This document shows, in pieces, positions 1 to 5,592 of a stretch of 5,645 nucleotides of DNA; within the stretch, counting starts at the first letter, position 1; every line of letters starts with the position of its first letter. Source of the DNA: Flavobacteriaceae bacterium (GTDB taxonomy: Bacteria; Bacteroidota; Bacteroidia; Flavobacteriales; Flavobacteriaceae); assembly GCA_002687665.1 (NCBI GenBank), contig NZAX01000067.1:18202-23846 (forward strand), given 5' to 3'. The notes under the pieces are model-generated. The model was not told the origin of the DNA and searched no databases. It saw nothing but the letters and a program-made list of their open reading frames with translations. The translations under genes and the position numbers were made by a program.

Positions 1-65
1 GTTACCGCCTTATAGCCATATTGTAGGAACAATGACGAGGCCGACACAATGATATCTCTTTTCAA
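1..65 (-). CDS. TetR/AcrR-family transcriptional regulator, N-terminal fragment (cut by window edge)
   Basis: Reading the minus strand from a TTG at 65 gives 21 open codons running off the left edge. The translation contains SASSLFLQYGYKAV, which matches the start of TetR-family DNA-binding domains: a first helix of the form (K)-x-x-I-I-x-x-A-x-x-L-F, then a G-(Y/F)-x-x-(V/T) turn before the helix-turn-helix. An in-frame TAA lies at 84-86 and no ATG occurs between it and the conserved helix. TTG at 65 is therefore the most likely start; a GTG at 47 would remove most of helix 1. TetR proteins are usually dimeric repressors released by a small ligand, and often control the divergent neighbour, here the polyprenyl synthase. 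The helix-turn-helix and ligand domain lie outside the window, so the family call rests on a short stretch. Confidence 0.72.
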   Translation of the reverse strand, partial: MKRDIIVSASSLFLQYGYKAV

Positions 66-184
66 AGTAATTTTTTTGCAAACTTATTGCAGAAAACTTA
101 AAAAACAAAAAAAGTTTCCAAAGTTTATATCTTTTTTATCTTTCTTTAAATTTTGGCTGTGTATTTTTAATCAAATTAATTTTA
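66..184. promoter_or_regulatory. Divergent control region between the TetR-like gene and the polyprenyl synthase
   Basis: This 119-bp, very AT-rich spacer must hold the promoters of both divergent genes. TTGCA occurs at 76-80 and 87-91, 11 bp apart, each followed by an ACTTA (81/95 onward). AAACTT at 80-85 and 94-99 is mirrored by AAGTTT at 112-117 and 121-126, giving an imperfect inverted arrangement around a central A-tract. This could be an operator for the TetR-like protein, but the half-sites are short and A/T-rich. For the plus strand only weak -7 candidates are visible (TATCTTTC at 137-144, one mismatch; TAAATTTTG at 147-155, one extra base), with no -33 partner. The start of the synthase has no Shine-Dalgarno sequence. 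Confidence 0.45.
79..109 (-). promoter_or_regulatory. Bacteroidota-type promoter for the TetR-like gene
   Basis: On the minus strand a TTTG (109 to 106) is followed after 19 bases by TAAGTTTG (86 to 79). This fits the Bacteroidota -33 TTTG / -7 TAnnTTTG consensus in both boxes and in spacing. Transcription would begin a few bases further on, around 71-75, leaving only a very short leader before the TTG start at 65. The call is by motif only, but it is the only place in the window where both boxes fit. Confidence 0.6.
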
Positions 185-1162
185 ATGAATTTTTTGAAGG
201 TCTATCAACAAGCGTTTGAGTCAGCACTTGAAGATTTTAATCAAGAAAAATCTCCCCAAAACCTTTACAAACCCATAGAGTATTTGTTGGATTTGGGTGG
301 CAAGCGTATACGGCCTTTTATGACATTGATGGCAGCAGAGGCTTATGGTGTTAGTTTTAAAAAGGCCATAGGTGCGGCAATGGCAGTGGAGGTTTTTCAC
401 AATTTTACCTTGATGCATGACGATATTATGGACAAGGCGACTTTGCGGAGGGGAAAGACCACAGTATACAAAAAATGGGATGTCAATACAGCCATCTTAT
501 CCGGCGATGCCATGCTGATTAAAGCATACCAATGTTTGGAAAAATATCCGATCGATATTTTTCAAAAATTGACATGTTTATTGAGTAAAACTGCAATTGA
601 GGTTTGTGAGGGTCAGCAATATGACATTGATTTTGAAACACGACCCGATACGTCTGAGGAAGAATACATCGAAATGATCCGACTGAAAACAGCAGTTTTG
701 GTTGGGTGCGCACTAAAAATGGGAGCTATCATTGGCAAAGCGAGCGAGGAGGATCAAAAGGCCATTTATGACTTTGGCATCCAACTGGGCTTGGCTTTTC
801 AATTGCAGGATGACTATCTTGATACTTTTGGTGATCCGGAAACTTTTGGAAAAAAAATTGGTGGAGATATTCTCAAGGACAAAAAAACCATTCTTTATCA
901 TTTGGCAATAAAGACAGGAGAGGAAGACGAACGACATTTATTACAATTCCTTTTGGGGGGAAATGAAACTATTGATGATGATGAAAAAATAAATAAGGTA
1001 AAATCTTTATTTGAGTCCACATCTGCGCAGTCTGCTACCCGAGATTTTATTGAGCACCATTCTGATTTGGCTGACATTGAATTGGAGAAACTTACCATCA
1101 ATGAAGATCAAAAAAATCATTTTCGTGACCTTAAAAGTTGGTTGATTAACCGCACCTACTAG
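185..1162 (+). CDS. Short-chain trans-polyprenyl diphosphate synthase, probably geranylgeranyl diphosphate synthase
   Basis: Cytosolic isoprenoid synthase that condenses isopentenyl diphosphate units onto an allylic diphosphate; the likely product is C20 geranylgeranyl diphosphate for carotenoids. The 325-residue length is normal. Visible motifs: GGKRIRP (38-44) for substrate binding; first aspartate-rich motif DDIMD (79-83) followed by LRRGK; K168-T169; FQLQDD (205-210) leading into the second motif DDYLD (209-213); and GKKIGGD...KDKKT (222-235). The first motif lacks the two-residue insertion of bacterial farnesyl synthases. The fifth residue before it is Phe74, where long-chain synthases carry a small residue; a bulky residue there limits the product to about C15-C20. 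The first ATG gives a family-like N-terminus. It is divergent from a TetR-like gene and converges on lycopene cyclase, which supports a carotenoid role. Product length is inferred; farnesyl diphosphate is the main alternative. Confidence 0.9.
   Translation: MNFLKVYQQAFESALEDFNQEKSPQNLYKPIEYLLDLGGKRIRPFMTLMAAEAYGVSFKKAIGAAMAVEVFHNFTLMHDDIMDKATLRRGKTTVYKKWDVNTAILSGDAMLIKAYQCLEKYPIDIFQKLTCLLSKTAIEVCEGQQYDIDFETRPDTSEEEYIEMIRLKTAVLVGCALKMGAIIGKASEEDQKAIYDFGIQLGLAFQLQDDYLDTFGDPETFGKKIGGDILKDKKTILYHLAIKTGEEDERHLLQFLLGGNETIDDDEKINKVKSLFESTSAQSATRDFIEHHSDLADIELEKLTINEDQKNHFRDLKSWLINRTY
1159..1162. other. Overlapping stop codons of two convergent genes (CTAG)
   Basis: The palindrome CTAG supplies a TAG stop to each strand: the plus-strand synthase ends at 1160-1162 and the minus-strand cyclase at 1161-1159. 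There is no room for a conventional terminator hairpin between the genes, and I see no GC-rich stem followed by a T-run close by on either strand. Transcripts probably extend into the opposite gene. Confidence 0.95.
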
Positions 1163-2292
1163 AAAATTCTTTTCAGTAGGGCACTGATAAATTGCTTTAA
1201 GTTGAAAGAGCGCATAATTTGAAATTCATCCCAAAGTGAACTTTTTTCGTCCAAAAATCTAAAGATCACTTCTGGGGAATTTTTTTCAAACATCCTTTTG
1301 AACAGCTCCGCTCCGCTGGCATTTTCTTTGGCTAATACATCAATAAAGAGCAAGTCGTAAAACCAAAACCGATCTCTTTTGGCGAATCGAGAAAGTGGTT
1401 GTCCTGTTTTAAGGAAATTCACTAATTCTTTAGTCTTTTCATTGATGCGCTGAAAAGTGTATCCGGTACTTGGTTTTGTCCAACCACCAGCTGTCCCTAT
1501 ATATAATATCTTGGAACTGTTTTTTAAGTCAAAACGATAACATGTCATGGGGATTTTACCTTCCTCTTCCTCCAGAATTTCGTAACCTCCTGTAGGCATT
1601 TGATTGAGAAATTCTGCAATGGCATCTGAATACTCTTTTCTTTCTAAAACATTTTCAGAAAAAAGTGTGTATTCCAACAAAGCTTTGTTAGGCTTAAATG
1701 GCAATACATACATAAACCGTGTATTTCCCTTTTGGGGAACATTAAAGTTCATGAATTCAATTTTATTTGGATCAAAACATGGTTTTTGAGTTTGGACTAC
1801 TTGCCCAATAAAATGTTGTAATAAAACGGGATACTTTTTTTGTAGGGTCAAGCTGTTGGTATTATAAATGCTTGAAAAAATCATACCTCCGTGATAGGAT
1901 TTAATTTCAGTTGTAACTAAATTATTCTCAACACTTTTGACCTTTTCTTTGATTTGGGTAAGTTGATCAAATTTAGATAGTTTATTATTCATGGATTGAT
2001 AAAAATCAAGACTTCGGATCATCTTATAATGAAAGGGTTGAAGGGAAAAGTCCAGTTTGAAATCTTCAGCACTGAAATTGGCCTGATCCCAATTTTTATG
2101 AACCAATTCTTCTAAATCTCCTATACCTGACTCCCAAAAGCACCAAGTTCGGTCGTTGGTGTTTTTGAAGTCTTTCTCAATCACCAGTATGGATCGATCT
2201 TTAAAATAAGGGTCATTACATATCCTATATGCCAAAAGCAAGCCCGAAGCTCCCCCTCCACAAATAATATAATCGTAATGATTTTTACTCAT
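1159..2292 (-). CDS. crtY: Lycopene beta-cyclase (CrtY-type flavoprotein)
   Basis: Cyclises the psi ends of lycopene to beta-ionone rings, giving beta-carotene, using reduced FAD without net redox change, probably at the membrane surface. The 377-residue protein begins with a Rossmann FAD fold: CGGGASGL with G12, G14 and G17, ending in an acidic Glu39 (LVIEKD). Family landmarks follow in order: DRTWCFWE (47-54); QHFIGQVV (159-166); RFMYVLPF (192-199) then LLEYT (205-209), whose Glu207 matches the acidic catalytic position of the FLEET-like motif of bacterial CrtY; GKIPM (245-249); and GTAGGWTKPSTGYTF (266-280). The C-terminal segment with RFWFYDLLF and FRFLDEK resembles Bacteroidota cyclases. 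The ATG at 2292 precedes the Rossmann strand directly. Its stop lies inside the stop of the upstream-facing synthase gene. I see no damage to the frame. Beta against epsilon ring specificity is inferred from the family. Confidence 0.93.
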   Translation of the reverse strand: MSKNHYDYIICGGGASGLLLAYRICNDPYFKDRSILVIEKDFKNTNDRTWCFWESGIGDLEELVHKNWDQANFSAEDFKLDFSLQPFHYKMIRSLDFYQSMNNKLSKFDQLTQIKEKVKSVENNLVTTEIKSYHGGMIFSSIYNTNSLTLQKKYPVLLQHFIGQVVQTQKPCFDPNKIEFMNFNVPQKGNTRFMYVLPFKPNKALLEYTLFSENVLERKEYSDAIAEFLNQMPTGGYEILEEEEGKIPMTCYRFDLKNSSKILYIGTAGGWTKPSTGYTFQRINEKTKELVNFLKTGQPLSRFAKRDRFWFYDLLFIDVLAKENASGAELFKRMFEKNSPEVIFRFLDEKSSLWDEFQIMRSFNLKQFISALLKRIF

Positions 2293-2299
2293 CGTTCAT

Positions 2300-2307
2300 C
2301 AAAATTA
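2300..2307 (-). promoter_or_regulatory. Candidate -7 box for lycopene cyclase
   Basis: The minus strand reads TAATTTTG, an exact TAnnTTTG match, ending 7 bases before the crtY ATG at 2292. No TTTG or TTG sits at the expected distance upstream (around 2327-2331), so only the -7 box is supported. If used, the leader would be close to zero. Confidence 0.3.
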
Positions 2308-2348
2308 GTCAATCCCAACAACAGTCTGCGGAATTTGTTAGTTTTATA

Positions 2349-2356
2349 TATATTTG
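2349..2356 (+). promoter_or_regulatory. Candidate -7 box for the ZIP transporter
   Basis: TATATTTG is an exact TAnnTTTG match, ending 21 bases before the ATG at 2378, a comfortable distance for a short leader. The nearest upstream TTTG (2334-2337) is too close (11 bases) to be the -33 box, so the upstream half is missing or degenerate. No Shine-Dalgarno sequence is seen in the leader. Confidence 0.42.
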
Positions 2357-2377
2357 TCGGCAATTTAACCCGCTATA

Positions 2378-3193
2378 ATGGACGCTATCATTGATTTTTT
2401 TTCGAATATAAGTCCTGTAAAAGGCGCATTTTACGCAACTGTGTTTACTTGGTTAATGACAGCATTTGGGGCCTCTTTTGTTTTTTTATTTAAAACCATG
2501 CACCGTGGATTTTTAGACGGAATGCTTGGATTTACAGGGGGTGTAATGGTAGCAGCTAGTTTTTGGAGCCTATTAGCACCTGGTATTGAAATGTCGCCTG
2601 GTGAGGGCTTTGTCAAGGTCATTCCTGCTGCCATTGGTTTTGGTTTGGGAGCCTTTTTCATTTTTGGATTGGATAAAATCTTGCCCCATATACACATTAA
2701 TTTTAAAGACTCTGAGGGTATCAAAACCCCGTGGCACAAAACAACATTATTAGTATTGGCTATTACAATGCACAACATTCCTGAGGGACTGGCAGTGGGT
2801 GTACTTTTTGGCGGAGTGGCTTCCGGAATTCCCGAGGCTTCCATTGGAGGAGCCGTTGCTTTAGCAATGGGGATTGGGATTCAAAACTTTCCCGAAGGAA
2901 TTGCAGTTTCGATGCCTTTAAGAAGGCAAGGGATCAGGAAATTCAAAAGCTTTTGGTACGGTCAATTGTCTGCCATTGTCGAACCCATAGCTGCAGTTTT
3001 GGGAGCTGTAGCGGTAACTTTTTTCACCCCAATTTTACCTTATGCCTTGGCTTTTGCCGCAGGGGCTATGATTTTTGTAGTCGTGGAGGAGGTCATCCCA
3101 GAAACGCAATTAGACAAATATACTGATGTAGCCACTCTAGGATTTATTGGTGGCTTTATTGTGATGATGACCTTGGATGTTGCTTTAGGCTGA
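2378..3193 (+). CDS. ZIP-family divalent metal transporter (GufA/ZupT-like)
   Basis: Inner-membrane importer of zinc and possibly iron or manganese. The 271-residue protein is almost wholly hydrophobic, with about eight membrane segments: roughly 13-38, 46-68, 80-98, 122-146, 154-180, 194-216, 219-240 and 250-271. The binuclear metal site typical of ZIP proteins is present: HNIPEG in segment 4 (His132, Asn133, Glu136), QNFPEG in segment 5 (Gln169, Asn170, Glu173) and Glu202 in segment 6. Against the structurally known Bordetella BbZIP, these correspond to H177, N178, E181, Q207, D208, E211 and E240, so only the D208 position differs (Asn here). FWSLLAPGIE (62-71) and VEEVIPE (236-242) are also GufA-subfamily features. 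The loop around 105-120 contains His104 and His106. The gene starts divergently from crtY and overlaps thiL tail-to-tail by 9 bp. No metal-responsive operator is evident, so the metal is inferred from the family. Confidence 0.92.
   Translation: MDAIIDFFSNISPVKGAFYATVFTWLMTAFGASFVFLFKTMHRGFLDGMLGFTGGVMVAASFWSLLAPGIEMSPGEGFVKVIPAAIGFGLGAFFIFGLDKILPHIHINFKDSEGIKTPWHKTTLLVLAITMHNIPEGLAVGVLFGGVASGIPEASIGGAVALAMGIGIQNFPEGIAVSMPLRRQGIRKFKSFWYGQLSAIVEPIAAVLGAVAVTFFTPILPYALAFAAGAMIFVVVEEVIPETQLDKYTDVATLGFIGGFIVMMTLDVALG
3185..3193. other. 9-bp tail-to-tail overlap of the ZIP gene and thiL
   Basis: The ZIP gene stops with TGA at 3191-3193, while thiL on the other strand stops with TAA (3187 to 3185). 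The last two sense codons of each gene are therefore shared DNA. No terminator hairpin is visible near the junction. Confidence 0.93.
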
Positions 3194-4237
3194 TTCATCT
3201 TTGTTGAAATTTTTCCAACCTTGTGCTTTCAGTGGAATTGATTGACCCAGCCCTGTAACCATATTACAATCATCTTTTTGATCTGTAAAATGACCAATGG
3301 GAGTTAACAAAGGGTGTCCTTTGATTTTTTCGTATTCCTCAGTTCTGATAGCCATCAACAATTCATAGTCTTCTCCACCATTAAGGAGAGCTGTACTACT
3401 GTTGATTTTGAACTCTTCTGCAGTACCAGAGGTTTGGGGATCGGCAGGAAGTTTTTCCTCATACACCGTACACCCGACTCTAGAGGCTTTGCATAGATGA
3501 AAAATTTCTGAAGAAAGCCCATCACTGATGTCCATCATGGCATTGGGAACAATGCCCAATTCCTCCATAAGCTCTATTACATCCTTTCTTGCTTCCGGTT
3601 TTAATTGCCTTTCAACACAATAAGAGTAAAGCGCCAGATCGGGTTGGTTGTTGGGGTTCACTTTAAAAACCTCCTTTTCGCGCTCTAATACTTGAAGACC
3701 CATATAGGCTCCGCCCAAGTCACCACTCACCACGAGTAGGTCGTTTGGTTTTGCTCCTGAACGGTAAGTGATTTTTTGCTTTTGGGCTTGCCCCATTGCT
3801 GTAACCGAAATGATCAGTCCTTTGGTGCTGCTAGAAGTATCCCCCCCTACCAAATCGACCTTGTAATTTTTACAAGCCAATTCAATCCCTGCATACAATT
3901 CCTCTAAAGCTTCCAAGGGAAAACGATTGGATACTGCAACAGAGAATGTTATTTGAGTTGGGTGTGCATTCATTGCATAAACATCTGAAAGGTTGACAAT
4001 AACAGATTTATAGCCTAAATGCTTTAATGGAACATAGGACAAATCAAAATGAATGCCTTCGATCATCATATCTGTGGTCACCACTGTTTGTCCTTCTGTA
4101 AAGTTCATAACCGCTGCATCGTCCCCGATACCCTTGTGTGTGGAGGGATGAATCAAAGGAAAGTTTTTTGTCAAATGGTCAATTAGACCAAATTCTCCCA
4201 ATTCGGAAAGAGGTGTGGTGTTTTTATTTTGAAACAT
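3185..4237 (-). CDS. thiL: Thiamine-monophosphate kinase
   Basis: ATP-dependent phosphorylation of thiamine monophosphate to thiamine diphosphate, the last step of cofactor synthesis, in the cytosol. The protein belongs to the PurM/AIR-synthase-like fold and has 350 residues, typical for Bacteroidota ThiL. Motifs in order: GIGDDAAV (36-43); TTDMMIEGIHFD (54-65), matching TTD-x-x-VEG-x-HF; NLSDVYAMNAHP (82-93); VGGDTS (130-135), with the metal/ATP aspartate Asp133; VSGDLGGAYMGL (170-181); MMDISDGLSSE (234-244); and NGGEDYELL (286-294). The acidic metal-binding residues are all present, so the enzyme should be active. The ATG at 4237 gives the usual N-terminus, with an LGEFGLID segment before the GDD motif. 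The gene stands alone on its strand, with no other thi gene or visible thiamine (TPP) riboswitch upstream; the 87-bp spacer is too short for one plus a promoter. Confidence 0.96.
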   Translation of the reverse strand: MFQNKNTTPLSELGEFGLIDHLTKNFPLIHPSTHKGIGDDAAVMNFTEGQTVVTTDMMIEGIHFDLSYVPLKHLGYKSVIVNLSDVYAMNAHPTQITFSVAVSNRFPLEALEELYAGIELACKNYKVDLVGGDTSSSTKGLIISVTAMGQAQKQKITYRSGAKPNDLLVVSGDLGGAYMGLQVLEREKEVFKVNPNNQPDLALYSYCVERQLKPEARKDVIELMEELGIVPNAMMDISDGLSSEIFHLCKASRVGCTVYEEKLPADPQTSGTAEEFKINSSTALLNGGEDYELLMAIRTEEYEKIKGHPLLTPIGHFTDQKDDCNMVTGLGQSIPLKAQGWKNFNKDESA

Positions 4238-4241
4238 TTAC

Positions 4242-4249
4242 CAAAACTA
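4242..4249 (-). promoter_or_regulatory. Candidate -7 box for thiL
   Basis: The minus strand reads TAGTTTTG, an exact TAnnTTTG match, with only four bases between it and the thiL ATG at 4237. The nearest upstream TTTG (complement of 4263-4266) is 13 bases away, shorter than the usual 17-23. If this box is used, the mRNA would be leaderless or nearly so. Confidence 0.28.
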
Positions 4250-4297
4250 CTAAGATTTAGAACAAACTGTTAATTGTTGTTAAATTTAGATTCAAAT

Positions 4298-4317
4298 GTC
4301 TCTAAACGTCCCTAAAT
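4298..4317. repeat. Imperfect 10-bp tandem repeat in the thiL/lipoprotein spacer
   Basis: GTCTCTAAAC (4298-4307) is followed directly by GTCCCTAAAT (4308-4317); 8 of 10 bases agree. The spacing is one helical turn and the second copy runs into the candidate -7 box at 4313. It could be a pair of activator or repressor half-sites, or chance in an AT-rich spacer. Confidence 0.3.
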
Positions 4318-4320
4318 TTG
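4313..4320 (+). promoter_or_regulatory. Candidate -7 box for the LVIVD-repeat lipoprotein gene
   Basis: TAAATTTG is an exact TAnnTTTG match, with only four bases before the ATG at 4325. No TTTG or TTG lies 17-23 bases upstream. It mirrors the box before thiL at the same 4-base distance on the other strand. Confidence 0.28.
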
Positions 4321-4324
4321 ACCT

Positions 4325-5590
4325 ATGAATTTTAGGTTTGTTTCTGTATTATTCTATTTTGCGCTGGTTTTTACCTCCTGCCAAAAGGATTCAGACTCCA
4401 ATGACGATCAACTTATTGACCCCACTGGATCAGTAAATAAAGGCAGGGATAATGTTCAGGACAATAATCAAATTGGAACGCCGTGTAGAAACGGTTATGC
4501 CGGTAAAAATCCTTGTAATGGCTATGATCTCTTAGCTCATATCGACCTTTACTCTTTTGAAAGCACCAATGGTAACGATTCTTGGGGCTGGACTGATCCC
4601 GATACTCAAAAAGAATATGTACTTATGGGTCTAGATGACGGGACAGCATTTGTCGATATAAGCGAACCCACAAAACCCATTTTGATTGGTAAATTGCCCA
4701 CTGAAACAGAAACCAGTCCTTGGAGAGACATCAAGGTTCATAACAATCACGCTTATATCGTCAGTGAGGCAGCTGATCACGGAGTACAAGTTTTTGATCT
4801 CACTCGATTGAGGAAGGCAGAAGCCAAACAAAACTTTACCGCCGACAGGGTGCTCAAAACTGTAGCAACGGCCCACAATATAGCCATTAACCCAGATAGC
4901 GGCTATGGTTATGTAGTGGGAACCAATAGAAACGATGAATTTTTTGGAGGGGTTCATTTCCTGGACCTTAACGATCCCAACAGCATACGATTTGTTGGTG
5001 GTTATGGTAAAGGAGGATACAGCCACGACGCCCAAGTGGTCATTTATAAAGGGCCAGATCAAGACTATAGCGGTAAGGAAATTTTTCTGGGATCTAATGA
5101 AAGCAAACTGGTAATTGTGGATGTTACTAATAAAGCAAATCCAAAAGCCATTTCCGAAATAAACTATCAAAACAATCATTATACCCATCAGGGCTGGTTC
5201 GATAAGGACCAAAGGTTTTTTATTCTGGGGGACGAATTGGACGAAACTATAGTCGGCGGGAAAACCAGAACATTGGTCTTTGATCTTAATGATCTGGATA
5301 ACCCTGTGCTTCACCATACTTATTTTGGTGCTACTGATGCCATAGATCATAATGGATACGTCAAAGGTGACTTGTTTTTTCTGGCCAATTATACAGCTGG
5401 TATCAGGGTAATATCCATTGATGATTTGGAAAATAAAGAAATGACCGAAATCGGTTTTTTTGATACTTTTCCAGATCACAATTCAACTACTTTCAACGGT
5501 GCTTGGAACGTCTATCCCTTTTTCGAAAGTGGTGTAATTGCTATAAGCGATATCAATAACGGACTGTTCCTCATCAAAAAATCAGATTAA
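4325..5590 (+). CDS. LVIVD-repeat beta-propeller lipoprotein (choice-of-anchor B type)
   Basis: The 421-residue protein starts with a lipoprotein signal peptide (Arg4, hydrophobic 5-16) and lipobox FTSC, so Cys19 should be lipidated. The next residues, QKDSD, resemble the Bacteroidota lipoprotein surface-export signal (Lys and acidic residues right after Cys), suggesting display outside the cell. A D/N/Q-rich linker runs to about 50, then a two-cysteine motif (Cys54, Cys64) typical of the choice-of-anchor B family. From about 86 to 418 there are roughly seven repeats of 43-54 residues, each with a (Y/I/F)-h-h-(G/S/A) strand and an LVIVD-like strand: TAFVDIS, VQVFDLT, VHFLDLN, LVIVDVT, LVFDLN, IRVISI, IAISDI. 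This predicts a seven-bladed beta-propeller. Five blades carry a His followed by Asn, Asp or Gln at the same place. The biochemical function of the family is unknown to me. A second lipoprotein gene follows after 2 bp. Confidence 0.88.
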   Translation: MNFRFVSVLFYFALVFTSCQKDSDSNDDQLIDPTGSVNKGRDNVQDNNQIGTPCRNGYAGKNPCNGYDLLAHIDLYSFESTNGNDSWGWTDPDTQKEYVLMGLDDGTAFVDISEPTKPILIGKLPTETETSPWRDIKVHNNHAYIVSEAADHGVQVFDLTRLRKAEAKQNFTADRVLKTVATAHNIAINPDSGYGYVVGTNRNDEFFGGVHFLDLNDPNSIRFVGGYGKGGYSHDAQVVIYKGPDQDYSGKEIFLGSNESKLVIVDVTNKANPKAISEINYQNNHYTHQGWFDKDQRFFILGDELDETIVGGKTRTLVFDLNDLDNPVLHHTYFGATDAIDHNGYVKGDLFFLANYTAGIRVISIDDLENKEMTEIGFFDTFPDHNSTTFNGAWNVYPFFESGVIAISDINNGLFLIKKSD

Positions 5591-5592
5591 AA

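Noticed and set aside
177..184. TAATTTTA just before the polyprenyl synthase ATG as a -7 box
   Set aside because: It lacks the final G and abuts the start codon.
2285..2299. Mini-ORF on the minus strand (ATG at 2299, four codons, TAA at 2287-2285) overlapping the crtY start
   Set aside because: Four codons arise easily by chance and there is no ribosome-binding signal or attenuator-like structure; recorded only as a possible curiosity.
2431..2844. 137-codon open frame antisense to the ZIP gene
   Set aside because: Pro/Lys-rich translation typical of the complement of hydrophobic codons; the plus strand carries the ZIP metal-site motifs.
4261..4278. Inverted repeat AACAA / TTGTT with an 8-base gap in the thiL upstream region
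   Set aside because: Arms of five A/T-rich bases are expected by chance and would not form a stable hairpin.
4238..4324. Thiamine (TPP) riboswitch upstream of thiL
   Set aside because: The 87-bp spacer shows none of the conserved TPP-aptamer core (CUGAGA, and the downstream GAU-like elements) and is too short to hold one with a promoter.
4631..5479. Long open frame (282 codons) on the minus strand, antisense to the lipoprotein gene
   Set aside because: The translation has no recognisable motif and it lies wholly inside a well-supported gene with clear repeats; it is a shadow frame.
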